Shown: piece by piece, positions 1 to 5,048 of the stretch
How the letters are laid out: each line of letters starts with the position of its first letter
How positions within the stretch are numbered: position 1 is the first letter of the stretch
NCBI GenBank assembly: GCA_003554375.1
Contig: PWGF01000383.1
Span: 1 to 7,277 of the forward strand
Length of the DNA stretch: 7,277 nucleotides
Reading direction: 5' to 3'
Source of the DNA: Spirochaetaceae bacterium
GTDB taxonomy: Bacteria; Spirochaetota; Spirochaetia; DSM-27196; SKKC01
Position numbers and translations under genes: made by a program
Notes under the pieces: generated by a model
Seen by the model: only the letters and a program-made list of their open reading frames with translations
The model's database searches: none
Told to the model about the DNA's origin: nothing

Positions 1-321
1 ACCGTCGGCGACGAAGAGGAGAGCGTGGACGGTACACCCGCAAGCGTCTCCGCCGATTCGAGGCTATCCGGCGTTTCGGCAGAGGACGCGTCAAGGGAAA
101 CGCTCGGAGCCGCCAAGGCCATATCCAGCTGCGGAGCACGCTCTTCCGAACACGGGGAGCCTTCCTCCTGTCGACATGACAGCGCCGGTCGGCATGACAA
201 CGCCGCAGCGGATCAAAGACCAACGGGAATCGAACGGGGGCACTCCTCACGAGGCCCCCGCGTGAAACGAGAACACTTTAGAGAACTTTGGAAACAAGAG
301 AGGCAAGAACGTGGCAGTTAG
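1..321 (+). CDS. rpsB: Probable C-terminal tail of 30S ribosomal protein S2 (partial, 5' end outside window)
   Basis: A reading frame is open from base 1 to a TAG at 319-321. It begins with an acidic stretch (TVGDEEESVDG), then becomes rich in Ser, Ala, Gly and Arg. No folded S2 core is visible, so identity is inferred from position: rpsB precedes tsf in almost all bacteria, and S2 proteins often end in a variable, acidic, disordered tail. An 18-bp in-frame duplication (170-205) fits a tolerant tail. Against this call, the other two forward frames are also open for long stretches, with stops at 260-262 and 177-179. One of them has higher third-position GC, and this frame would overlap tsf by 11 nt. 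The true rpsB end could be in another frame or upstream, leaving this stretch as the tsf leader. No function beyond the small-subunit S2 role can be read from the tail. Confidence 0.42.
   Translation, partial: TVGDEEESVDGTPASVSADSRLSGVSAEDASRETLGAAKAISSCGARSSEHGEPSSCRHDSAGRHDNAAADQRPTGIERGHSSRGPRVKREHFRELWKQERQERGS
170..205 (+). repeat. 18-bp imperfect tandem duplication
   Basis: GTCGACATGACAGCGCCG (170-187) is followed directly by GTCGGCATGACAACGCCG (188-205), matching at 16 of 18 positions. The unit is six codons, so the proposed rpsB tail reads RHDSA and then RHDNA with no frame change. Both units are visible in the sequence. That it arose by slippage or local duplication is inference. 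Confidence 0.85.
235..260 (+). promoter_or_regulatory. GC-rich hairpin upstream of tsf
   Basis: CGGGGGC (235-241) and GCCCCCG (254-260) are perfect inverted copies around a 12-nt loop, 50 nt before the tsf start. No T-run follows, so this is not a standard intrinsic terminator. It could be an RNA processing or stability element, or a weak attenuator setting the rpsB:tsf ratio. That role is inference. Confidence 0.5.
296..303 (+). promoter_or_regulatory. Ribosome binding site of tsf
   Basis: AAGAGAGG is a purine-rich Shine-Dalgarno-like sequence ending 7 nt before the GTG at 311. It supports the GTG start, since no ATG in the tsf frame lies nearby upstream and the protein begins with the family-typical MAVSASNVKKLRDKTG. 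Confidence 0.7.
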
Positions 322-1159
322 TGCGAGCAACGTGAAGAAGCTCCGTGACAAGACCGGGGCGGGGATGATGGAATGCAAGAAGGCTCTCCTAGAGGCCGAA
401 GGAGACTTCGACAAGGCAGAGCGTATCTTGAAGGAACTTGGCCTCGCGGCGGCGGCGAAACGGCAGGGTCGCGCAACGGACGAGGGACGCATCTTCACCA
501 AGGTTCACGGGAAGAAAGCCGGAATCCTGGAGTTGTCGTGCGAAACGGACTTCGTCGCCCGGAATGACAAGTTCCAGGCCATGGGCGAGGCGATCGTGAC
601 CGAAGCCGTTGAGCACAACCTTGGTCCTGACGCCGACGAGCTCCAGGCGAAGGTGAAGGAGGCGGTGAGCACGATCAAGGAGAACATGGGGATACGCCGG
701 CTGGAACTCATGTCCGCCGATGACCATGAGCTGATTGTAGACTACATCCACGGGGATGCCGGCTCAATCGGCGTACTCGCCAAGATCGGCGTGGACAATC
801 CGGAGCTGTTGGAGAACGCTACCGTCAAACAGTTCGCATTCGACTGCGCGCTCCACGTAGCCGCCTTTCGTCCTCAGTTCTTGAACGATCAAACGGTTCC
901 AAAGGAATACGTGGAGGAGCAGCGTCAAGTTTTCCGGGCCCAGGCGCAGAAACTCGGAAAACCTGAGAAAGTGTTAGACGGAATCGTCACCGGGAAACTC
1001 AAGAAGCACTTCAGCGAAATCTGTCTTCTCCAGCAGAGCTTCGTGAAAGACGATAAGCGCACGGTAGAAGCTGTGGCAAAGGAGGTCGGAAACGAAGCCG
1101 GGGGCACCGTAACCGTCAAGGATTACCGATACTATATGGCGGGCGAGGATCTATCGTAG
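311..1159 (+). CDS. tsf: Elongation factor Ts (EF-Ts)
   Basis: EF-Ts is the cytoplasmic nucleotide exchange factor that releases GDP from EF-Tu so it can bind GTP and aminoacyl-tRNA again. The 282-residue product matches the usual full length (about 283 in E. coli). The N-terminal UBA-like domain (about 1-55) carries the hallmark VKKLRDKTGAGMMECKKAL and a following EAEGDFDKA segment. The TDFVARN signature that contacts EF-Tu is intact at residues 79-85. The C-terminal part has the conserved LLQQSFVKDDKRTVEAV segment. The start is GTG at 311, chosen from family alignment and the AAGAGAGG 7 nt upstream. The stop is TAG at 1157-1159. It lies after the probable rpsB tail and before a 274-nt non-coding gap, so it may be expressed with rpsB and separated from frr by processing or attenuation. 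No odd residues were noticed. Confidence 0.98.
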   Translation: MAVSASNVKKLRDKTGAGMMECKKALLEAEGDFDKAERILKELGLAAAAKRQGRATDEGRIFTKVHGKKAGILELSCETDFVARNDKFQAMGEAIVTEAVEHNLGPDADELQAKVKEAVSTIKENMGIRRLELMSADDHELIVDYIHGDAGSIGVLAKIGVDNPELLENATVKQFAFDCALHVAAFRPQFLNDQTVPKEYVEEQRQVFRAQAQKLGKPEKVLDGIVTGKLKKHFSEICLLQQSFVKDDKRTVEAVAKEVGNEAGGTVTVKDYRYYMAGEDLS

Positions 1160-1174
1160 TATGCTGAGGTGTGA

Positions 1175-1208
1175 GGGGCGGGAAGAAACCGCGAGTTCCT
1201 CCCGTCCT
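1175..1208 (+). promoter_or_regulatory. Hairpin just downstream of tsf
   Basis: GGGGCGGGA (1175-1183) pairs with TCCCGTCCT (1200-1208), a nine-pair stem with two G-U pairs. GAA (1185-1187) can add a short inner helix with TTC (1196-1198). It begins 15 nt after the tsf stop. No T-run follows, so a role as mRNA 3'-end protector or processing site is more likely than intrinsic termination. The function is inferred. Confidence 0.45.
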
Positions 1209-1421
1209 CTCGGCCTCGGTGCAGAGAACCCGCATCGCGTTGCAGGGCGCCGGGAGTTGCGCCGGCAAGAGGCGCACGATTCGCGTATCCGGGGCGCTGT
1301 GCTCGGCGATAGGGTCGGCGGCGCGTATCGGCCGAAGGGCTACGACGCTGCAACGAATGGCCGCGAGGCAACCAAGACAAGGCCCGATGCGCTGTCGTTA
1401 GAAAGGCGCTTCATTCACTAT

Positions 1422-1430
1422 GGGAGGTGG
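1422..1430 (+). promoter_or_regulatory. Strong ribosome binding site of frr
   Basis: GGGAGGTGG ends 3 nt before the ATG at 1434, with its GGAGGT core 5 nt away. It is the strongest Shine-Dalgarno in the window. It fixes the frr start at 1434 even though the frame stays open back to 1161. Confidence 0.88.
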
Positions 1431-1433
1431 TAC

Positions 1434-1991
1434 ATGGCCGACGATATCACGAAAGAAGTCGACGACAAGATGCAGAAAACGTTGCGCTCCTTGGAGGATG
1501 AGTTCAATACAATCCGCACCGGCAGGGCATCTTCGGCGCTATTCGAGAAGATCAAGGTGGACTACTACGGGAACCCGACGCCGTTGAACCAGCTCGCCAC
1601 GATCAGCGTTCCCGAGGCGCGCTTGGTGGTGATCCAGCCGTGGGATAAGAGCGCCATCAACGAAATCGAAAAGGCCATTCAGAAGTCCGAACTCTCGCTG
1701 AACCCAAGCAACGACGGGAAAGTGATTCGGATCAACATTCCGCCGCTTACCGAAGAACGGCGAAAGGACTACGTGAAGCTCGCCAAGAACATGGCGGATC
1801 AAGCCCGGGTAGCCGTACGCAACGTCCGAAGAGACGCCAAGGACGATCTCAAGAAACAGCAAAAGAACGGGGACATTAGCGAGGACGAGCAGAAGCGGCT
1901 GGAGGACGATATCCAGAGCCTTACCGACAGGCATATCTCTGAGATAAACGACCTTCTCGAGGCAAAGGAGAAGGAGATCCTCGAGGTATAA
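1434..1991 (+). CDS. frr: Ribosome recycling factor (RRF)
   Basis: RRF acts with EF-G after termination to split the 70S ribosome and free it for a new round. The product is 185 residues, the standard length. It shows the family pattern: an N-terminal helix with LRSLEDEFNTIRTGRAS (about 17-33), the beta domain with YYGNPTPLNQLATISVPEAR, the LNPSNDGKVIRINIPPLTEERRK hinge region, and C-terminal helices with AVRNVRRDAKDDLKK, which includes the conserved Arg for 50S contact. The start at 1434 is set by GGGAGGTGG just upstream and the family-typical N-terminus. The stop TAA (1989-1991) shares its last A with the uppS ATG, which implies translational coupling. It is separated from tsf by a long structured gap rather than by pyrH. 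No anomalies were seen in the protein. Confidence 0.98.
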   Translation: MADDITKEVDDKMQKTLRSLEDEFNTIRTGRASSALFEKIKVDYYGNPTPLNQLATISVPEARLVVIQPWDKSAINEIEKAIQKSELSLNPSNDGKVIRINIPPLTEERRKDYVKLAKNMADQARVAVRNVRRDAKDDLKKQQKNGDISEDEQKRLEDDIQSLTDRHISEINDLLEAKEKEILEV

Positions 1992-2722
1992 TGGGAACGG
2001 GGGCGCAGATCGACACTGACGAACGGAGGCTTCCTCGCCACGTGGCGATCATCATGGACGGAAACCGCCGCTGGGCTTCCCGGCTTGGGACCCCTACTTG
2101 GCAGGGCCACGATCGGGGACTGACTGCCGCCAAGGAGAGCGTTCGCGCCGCTCGGGAGCTCGGGATCCCGTATATCTCCCTCTTCACGTTCTCCACCGAG
2201 AACTGGCGCAGAAGCTCAGCCGAAGTACACCATCTCATGAGCCTTGTTGCACGGCTGCGTGACGAACAGGAGTTCTATCGCGAGTACGAGGTAAGGGTCG
2301 TTCACAGCGGACAACTTGAGGGGCTTCCACCTGAGACGCAAGAGCACATTCGCAACACGGCCCGTGAAACGCGTGAGCACGCCGGCATAACGGTGAATCT
2401 GGCCGTTAACTATGGCGGCCGGAGTGAAATTGTCCGGGCGGTGAGAAGATTCCTGGAGCAGGGAAACACCCTTGAGTACCTATCGGAAGAGACGCTGGCA
2501 CATCACCTGGATCAGCCTGATATGCCGGATGTCGACCTTCTCATCCGAACCGGCGATCGACAACGAGTAAGCAATTTCCTCTTATGGCAGGCAGCATATG
2601 CAGAATTGGTTTTCGTCGATACGCTCTGGCCGGAGTGGAGCGCGCAAGATTTCAACGAAGCGATTCGCGTCTTCCAGAGCCGACGGAGAACCTTCGGCGG
2701 AGACAAGCCGGCAGATGAGTAA
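1991..2722 (+). CDS. uppS: Undecaprenyl diphosphate synthase (cis-prenyltransferase)
   Basis: This enzyme condenses farnesyl diphosphate with isopentenyl diphosphate units to make C55 undecaprenyl diphosphate, the lipid carrier for peptidoglycan and other envelope polymers. It acts at the cytoplasmic face. The 243-residue length is typical. HVAIIMDGNRRWA (17-29) contains the catalytic Asp23. FSTENW (67-72), NYGGRSEI, SNFLLWQAAYAELVF with the metal-site Glu205, and the C-terminal SRRTFGG are all present. One oddity is that residues 186-192 read RTGDRQR, where E. coli and most relatives have RTGGEHR or similar. Arg186, Arg192 and Ser194 are kept, but the usual Gly-Glu-His triplet is Asp-Arg-Gln. 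IGD in the middle of the protein is also HSG. The start overlaps the frr stop (TAATG), with AAGGAG at 1971-1976 and GAGG at 1983-1986 upstream. The end overlaps cdsA by 8 nt. Confidence 0.95.
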   Translation: MGTGAQIDTDERRLPRHVAIIMDGNRRWASRLGTPTWQGHDRGLTAAKESVRAARELGIPYISLFTFSTENWRRSSAEVHHLMSLVARLRDEQEFYREYEVRVVHSGQLEGLPPETQEHIRNTARETREHAGITVNLAVNYGGRSEIVRAVRRFLEQGNTLEYLSEETLAHHLDQPDMPDVDLLIRTGDRQRVSNFLLWQAAYAELVFVDTLWPEWSAQDFNEAIRVFQSRRRTFGGDKPADE

Positions 2723-3563
2723 CTTCACCGTCCGGGTTATCGTATTCTCCGTTGGGGTTCCCCTGTTACTGGCATCGGTCATCTTGGCCCCCTTTCGAAG
2801 CCACCTCTTGTTCTCGCTCATCGCCGTTGTGGCTTCCGCCGGAGCCGGATGGGAGACGGCCGGGCTTTTCCCTCGGTATTGCTTCTCGTACCGTGGTGAA
2901 GCGGTGGCGCGCCTCGTGCTGGCCGCGCTCCTTCCGACTGTGGCGCTGCTCCATGTGCAAGGTGTCGTAGCCGGCACAGCGATTCCCAGCGTGATTACGG
3001 GTGCGCTTGCGCTTGTGCTGGCCGGGCAGGCGCTCCGTCCCACCAAATCAAGCCTACGTTACTCACTACCCTCAGTAGGCGCCCACATGGTAACGCTGTT
3101 GTACCCGGGGCTCCCGCTGGTATACATAATCTACATGACTTCGGTTCCGGAGGCGACTTCTGTTATCGTCGTATTCCTCTGTTCTGTTTATCTTAATGAT
3201 ACAATGGCTTATGTCGCAGGGCGTCTGTTCGGCAAACGGAGCGGCTTGGTCGCGGTAAGCCCTGGGAAGACGCGGGCCGGCTTCATCGGCGGGGTTGTCA
3301 CCTCACCGGTGGTGTTGGTTGTGGCAGCGGCTCTGCTTCCGACAGCTTTCCCCGGTGCGCTATGGCGACCGGTAGTGGCCGGGTTGGGGATCGGTGTGGC
3401 CACCGTATTTGGTGACCTCGCGGAGTCGTCGCTCAAGCGCTCGGCTGCAGTGAAGGACTCGGGTAACGTTATCCCAGGACGAGGTGGTCTCCTTGATTCG
3501 ATTGATTCTCCGGTGTTCGTTGCGCCGTTCTTCTACGGCCTCTATCACCTCCTTTTCCTCTGA
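2715..3563 (+). CDS. cdsA: Phosphatidate cytidylyltransferase (CDP-diglyceride synthase)
   Basis: CdsA converts phosphatidic acid and CTP to CDP-diacylglycerol, the precursor of bacterial phospholipids, in the inner membrane. The 282-residue protein is very hydrophobic, with several membrane segments from residue 5 onward. Family motifs are NDTMAYVAGRLFGKR (Asp162 in the DxxAYxxGRxFGK motif), SPGKTRAGFIGG (182-193), and the C-terminal signature SLKRxxxxKDSGNVIPGRGGLLDSID (239-264). Three positions differ from the common pattern. KTxEG is KTRAG (Ala188), PGHGG is PGRGG (Arg256), and LDRxD is LDSID (Ser262). I recall the last two in some bacterial lineages. Ala188 is less familiar. The catalytic acidic residues Asp248, Asp261 and Asp264 remain. 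The ATG at 2715 was preferred over an in-frame ATG at 2598 because it gives normal length and an 8-nt overlap with uppS. GGAGA at 2699-2703 may be the binding site. Confidence 0.93.
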   Translation: MSNFTVRVIVFSVGVPLLLASVILAPFRSHLLFSLIAVVASAGAGWETAGLFPRYCFSYRGEAVARLVLAALLPTVALLHVQGVVAGTAIPSVITGALALVLAGQALRPTKSSLRYSLPSVGAHMVTLLYPGLPLVYIIYMTSVPEATSVIVVFLCSVYLNDTMAYVAGRLFGKRSGLVAVSPGKTRAGFIGGVVTSPVVLVVAAALLPTAFPGALWRPVVAGLGIGVATVFGDLAESSLKRSAAVKDSGNVIPGRGGLLDSIDSPVFVAPFFYGLYHLLFL

Positions 3564-3616
3564 CGGCCGGCCGACCGCGGACGCCCTCTCGGGCCTCCCA
3601 TGCCGTGACGGCCGGC
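3561..3616 (+). repeat. 11-bp direct repeat bracketing the cdsA 3' end and gap
   Basis: TGACGGCCGGC occurs exactly at 3561-3571, where its TGA is the cdsA stop, and again at 3606-3616. The 105-nt gap 3564-3668 holds no gene. This is where dxr sits in many bacteria. The second copy lies within a small hairpin, TGCCG (3601-3605) with CGGCA (3613-3617). Whether the repeat reflects an old deletion or a local duplication cannot be told from this sequence alone. Confidence 0.7.
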
Positions 3617-3625
3617 AGCAACGCT

Positions 3626-3643
3626 CGGCAGCTTCTTCTGCCG
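3626..3643 (+). promoter_or_regulatory. Small perfect hairpin before rseP
   Basis: CGGCAG (3626-3631) and CTGCCG (3638-3643) form a perfect 6-bp stem around the loop CTTCTT. The sequence after it (TCTTGACC) is not a convincing U-tract, so termination would be weak at best. It ends 14 nt before the rseP Shine-Dalgarno and could affect mRNA processing or rseP translation. The role is inferred. Confidence 0.4.
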
Positions 3644-3657
3644 TCTTGACCCAACGT

Positions 3658-3662
3658 AAGGA
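3658..3662 (+). promoter_or_regulatory. Ribosome binding site of rseP
   Basis: AAGGA (within TAAGGAA) ends 6 nt before the ATG at 3669, supporting that start. The protein begins directly with the first membrane helix and has HEAGH at residue 19, as usual for this family. Confidence 0.75.
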
Positions 3663-3668
3663 ACCGCT

Positions 3669-5021
3669 ATGTTTCTGATAATAGTTCTTGGGCTGATTGG
3701 ACTCGGAATCGTTGTTACCGTACACGAGGCGGGCCACATGGTGGCCGCGAAGCTCACCGGGGTGGAGGTAGAAGCTTTCTCCATCGGGTGGGGCCCCCGG
3801 CTGTTGACCCGAACCTACAAAGGAACCGAATACCGGCTCAGCGTGTTGCCGCTAGGCGGATACTGCAAGCTGAAGGGGGAGACCGCATTCCAGAAGGCGC
3901 TGGAAACCGGCTCCGCCCGCATTCCTCAGGAAACGGGATCATTCTACACCGCGCCGGTCTGGAAGCGGGTCGCTATTCTCGTCTCCGGGCCGCTCGTGAA
4001 TTTGATTTTCGCGATTCTGGTCCTTTCGATCATCTGGTACGCCGGTTTCAGCTTCGAAACGCACGAAAACCGCATCGTTCTGGCTTCAGATGCCGCTGTG
4101 GAGAACGAGAAGTCACCGGCTGAGGAGGCGGGTCTCGAGACCGGCGACCGGATCATCGCCATCAATGCAGAGCCGGTAGAGAATTTCCGCAACATACAAC
4201 AGAAGGTAGCTGCGAGCCCCCGGGAAGAACTGGAGCTCACGGTCCAACGGAACGGTGAGGAGCTCTTCATCACCGTCGTGCCGAAGCTGGATCGTCAGAC
4301 CGGCGCAGGTCTGCTTGGGGTCTATCCCTGGATTCCCCCGGTGCTGGCGGGGGTTGACGGCCCGGCCTCAGTAGCCGGTTTGCGCCCGGGGGATCGGATC
4401 CTGGAGATCGACGGACGCGGGATCGACCACTCAATCGCCTTGCAGGATGCCGTACGGGCAGGCGGATCGAATCTCCACGTTGTATATGAGCGCAACGGTG
4501 AGATCCGTGAGACTAACGTCGCACCGGATACCGGGGAGACCGGTGAAGCTCGTTTAGGCGTGTCATTTGAAACAATCACGCAGAGTTCCCCGTCTCTTTC
4601 CCCGGCAGGGGCGCTGGTTCAAGGTGTCTCCGAAACGTGGGAGACGCTGGCTCTCACAGTGCAGGGAATCGGGTTACTCTTCCGCGGTGTAGACTTGAGC
4701 CAAGCCGTTGCGGGACCGGTCAGAATCGTGTACTTTACAGGTGAGGTAGCGCAACAGGGGTTCCAGGCGGGAGTAGGAGCCGGTTTCTCATCCCTTTTCA
4801 ACTTCCTCAGCTTGCTGAGCGTTATCCTCTTTTTTATGAATCTCCTGCCTATTCCCGTGCTGGACGGGGGACAGATACTCATGAACCTGGTAGAAGGAGT
4901 GCGGCGCAAGCCGTTATCACCGCGCGCTATCCAGCGATACCAGATGGTAGGCGGTCTCATGATTCTGGCTCTTATCGTATTCGCGTTGATGAGTGATTTC
5001 ATCTTCCTGGCAGGACGGTAA
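3669..5021 (+). CDS. rseP: RseP-like site-2 intramembrane zinc metalloprotease with two PDZ domains
   Basis: This is an inner-membrane protease that cuts membrane-spanning segments of its substrates. In E. coli it cleaves RseA to release sigma-E and also clears signal-peptide remnants. The substrate here is unknown. At 450 residues it matches E. coli RseP. The first helix holds the zinc site HEAGH (19-23). A second membrane segment is at about 101-126 with the GPLVN element (108-112). Two PDZ domains follow, roughly 125-205 (AGLETGDRIIAIN) and 218-300 (AGLRPGDRILEIDG). The third core helix has the NxxPxxxxDG motif, Asn391 to Asp399-Gly400, supplying the third zinc ligand. A last membrane helix lies at about 424-448. 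All catalytic residues are present. The gene follows cdsA after a 105-nt gap with no dxr in between. Its TAA (5019-5021) lies inside an 18-bp tandem duplication shared with the next gene's start. Confidence 0.96.
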   Translation: MFLIIVLGLIGLGIVVTVHEAGHMVAAKLTGVEVEAFSIGWGPRLLTRTYKGTEYRLSVLPLGGYCKLKGETAFQKALETGSARIPQETGSFYTAPVWKRVAILVSGPLVNLIFAILVLSIIWYAGFSFETHENRIVLASDAAVENEKSPAEEAGLETGDRIIAINAEPVENFRNIQQKVAASPREELELTVQRNGEELFITVVPKLDRQTGAGLLGVYPWIPPVLAGVDGPASVAGLRPGDRILEIDGRGIDHSIALQDAVRAGGSNLHVVYERNGEIRETNVAPDTGETGEARLGVSFETITQSSPSLSPAGALVQGVSETWETLALTVQGIGLLFRGVDLSQAVAGPVRIVYFTGEVAQQGFQAGVGAGFSSLFNFLSLLSVILFFMNLLPIPVLDGGQILMNLVEGVRRKPLSPRAIQRYQMVGGLMILALIVFALMSDFIFLAGR

Positions 5022-5048
5022 CGATGAACGGGACGGTAACCATGAAGA
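5013..5048 (+). repeat. 18-bp tandem duplication over the rseP stop and downstream start
   Basis: GGACGGTAACGATGAA (5013-5028) recurs as GGACGGTAACCATGAA (5031-5046), with period 18 and one mismatch in 16. The first copy contains the rseP TAA, and each copy supplies an ATG (5024 and 5042), both in the frame of the next gene. AGGA (5012-5015) precedes the first ATG by 8 nt, and GGGACGG (5030-5036) precedes the second by 5 nt. The duplication therefore gives the downstream gene two candidate initiation sites. Confidence 0.88.

Larger units (their letters stand above)
1160..1433 (+). other. Gene-free structured gap between tsf and frr (usual pyrH slot)
   Basis: No credible gene is seen in these 274 nt. 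Reading frames are open on both strands, including one that runs in frame into frr from an ATG at 1161, but the translations are Arg/Gly/Ala-rich and unlike pyrH or any family I recognise. The region is rich in inverted repeats. A stem pairs 1175-1183 with 1200-1208. CGCATCG (1231-1237) pairs with CGATGCG (1385-1391), and the adjoining CGTTGCAG (1238-1245) pairs with CTGCAACG (1348-1355). GGCGC/GCGCC pairs at 1246-1250/1259-1263. TCGGCGATA (1303-1311) pairs with 1326-1335 with one bulged G. I do not recognise RNase P, tmRNA, SRP, 6S or a known riboswitch. It may be a structured leader of frr, a small RNA or a repeat element. GC-rich DNA also gives such pairs by chance. Confidence 0.45.

Noticed and set aside
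1161..1433. Possible 91-residue N-terminal extension of RRF, or a separate small gene in the tsf-frr gap
   Set aside because: The frame is open into frr, but the translation is Arg/Gly-rich without recognisable motifs. RRF has its normal length from 1434, and a very strong Shine-Dalgarno sits just before that ATG. Open frames on several strands are expected in GC-rich DNA.
1160..1433. Remnant of pyrH or a known structured RNA (RNase P, tmRNA, SRP, 6S)
   Set aside because: No UMP kinase motif appears in any frame. None of the conserved core sequences of these RNAs could be found by eye.
2598..2714. Longer cdsA start at ATG 2598
   Set aside because: It would overlap uppS by 125 nt and add 39 polar residues before the first membrane helix. 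ATG 2715 gives the typical length and a typical short overlap.
3646..3673. Possible sigma-70 promoter (TTGACC with TATGTT at 16-nt spacing) before rseP
   Set aside because: The would-be -10 box overlaps the rseP start codon, so any transcript would lack the rseP initiation region.
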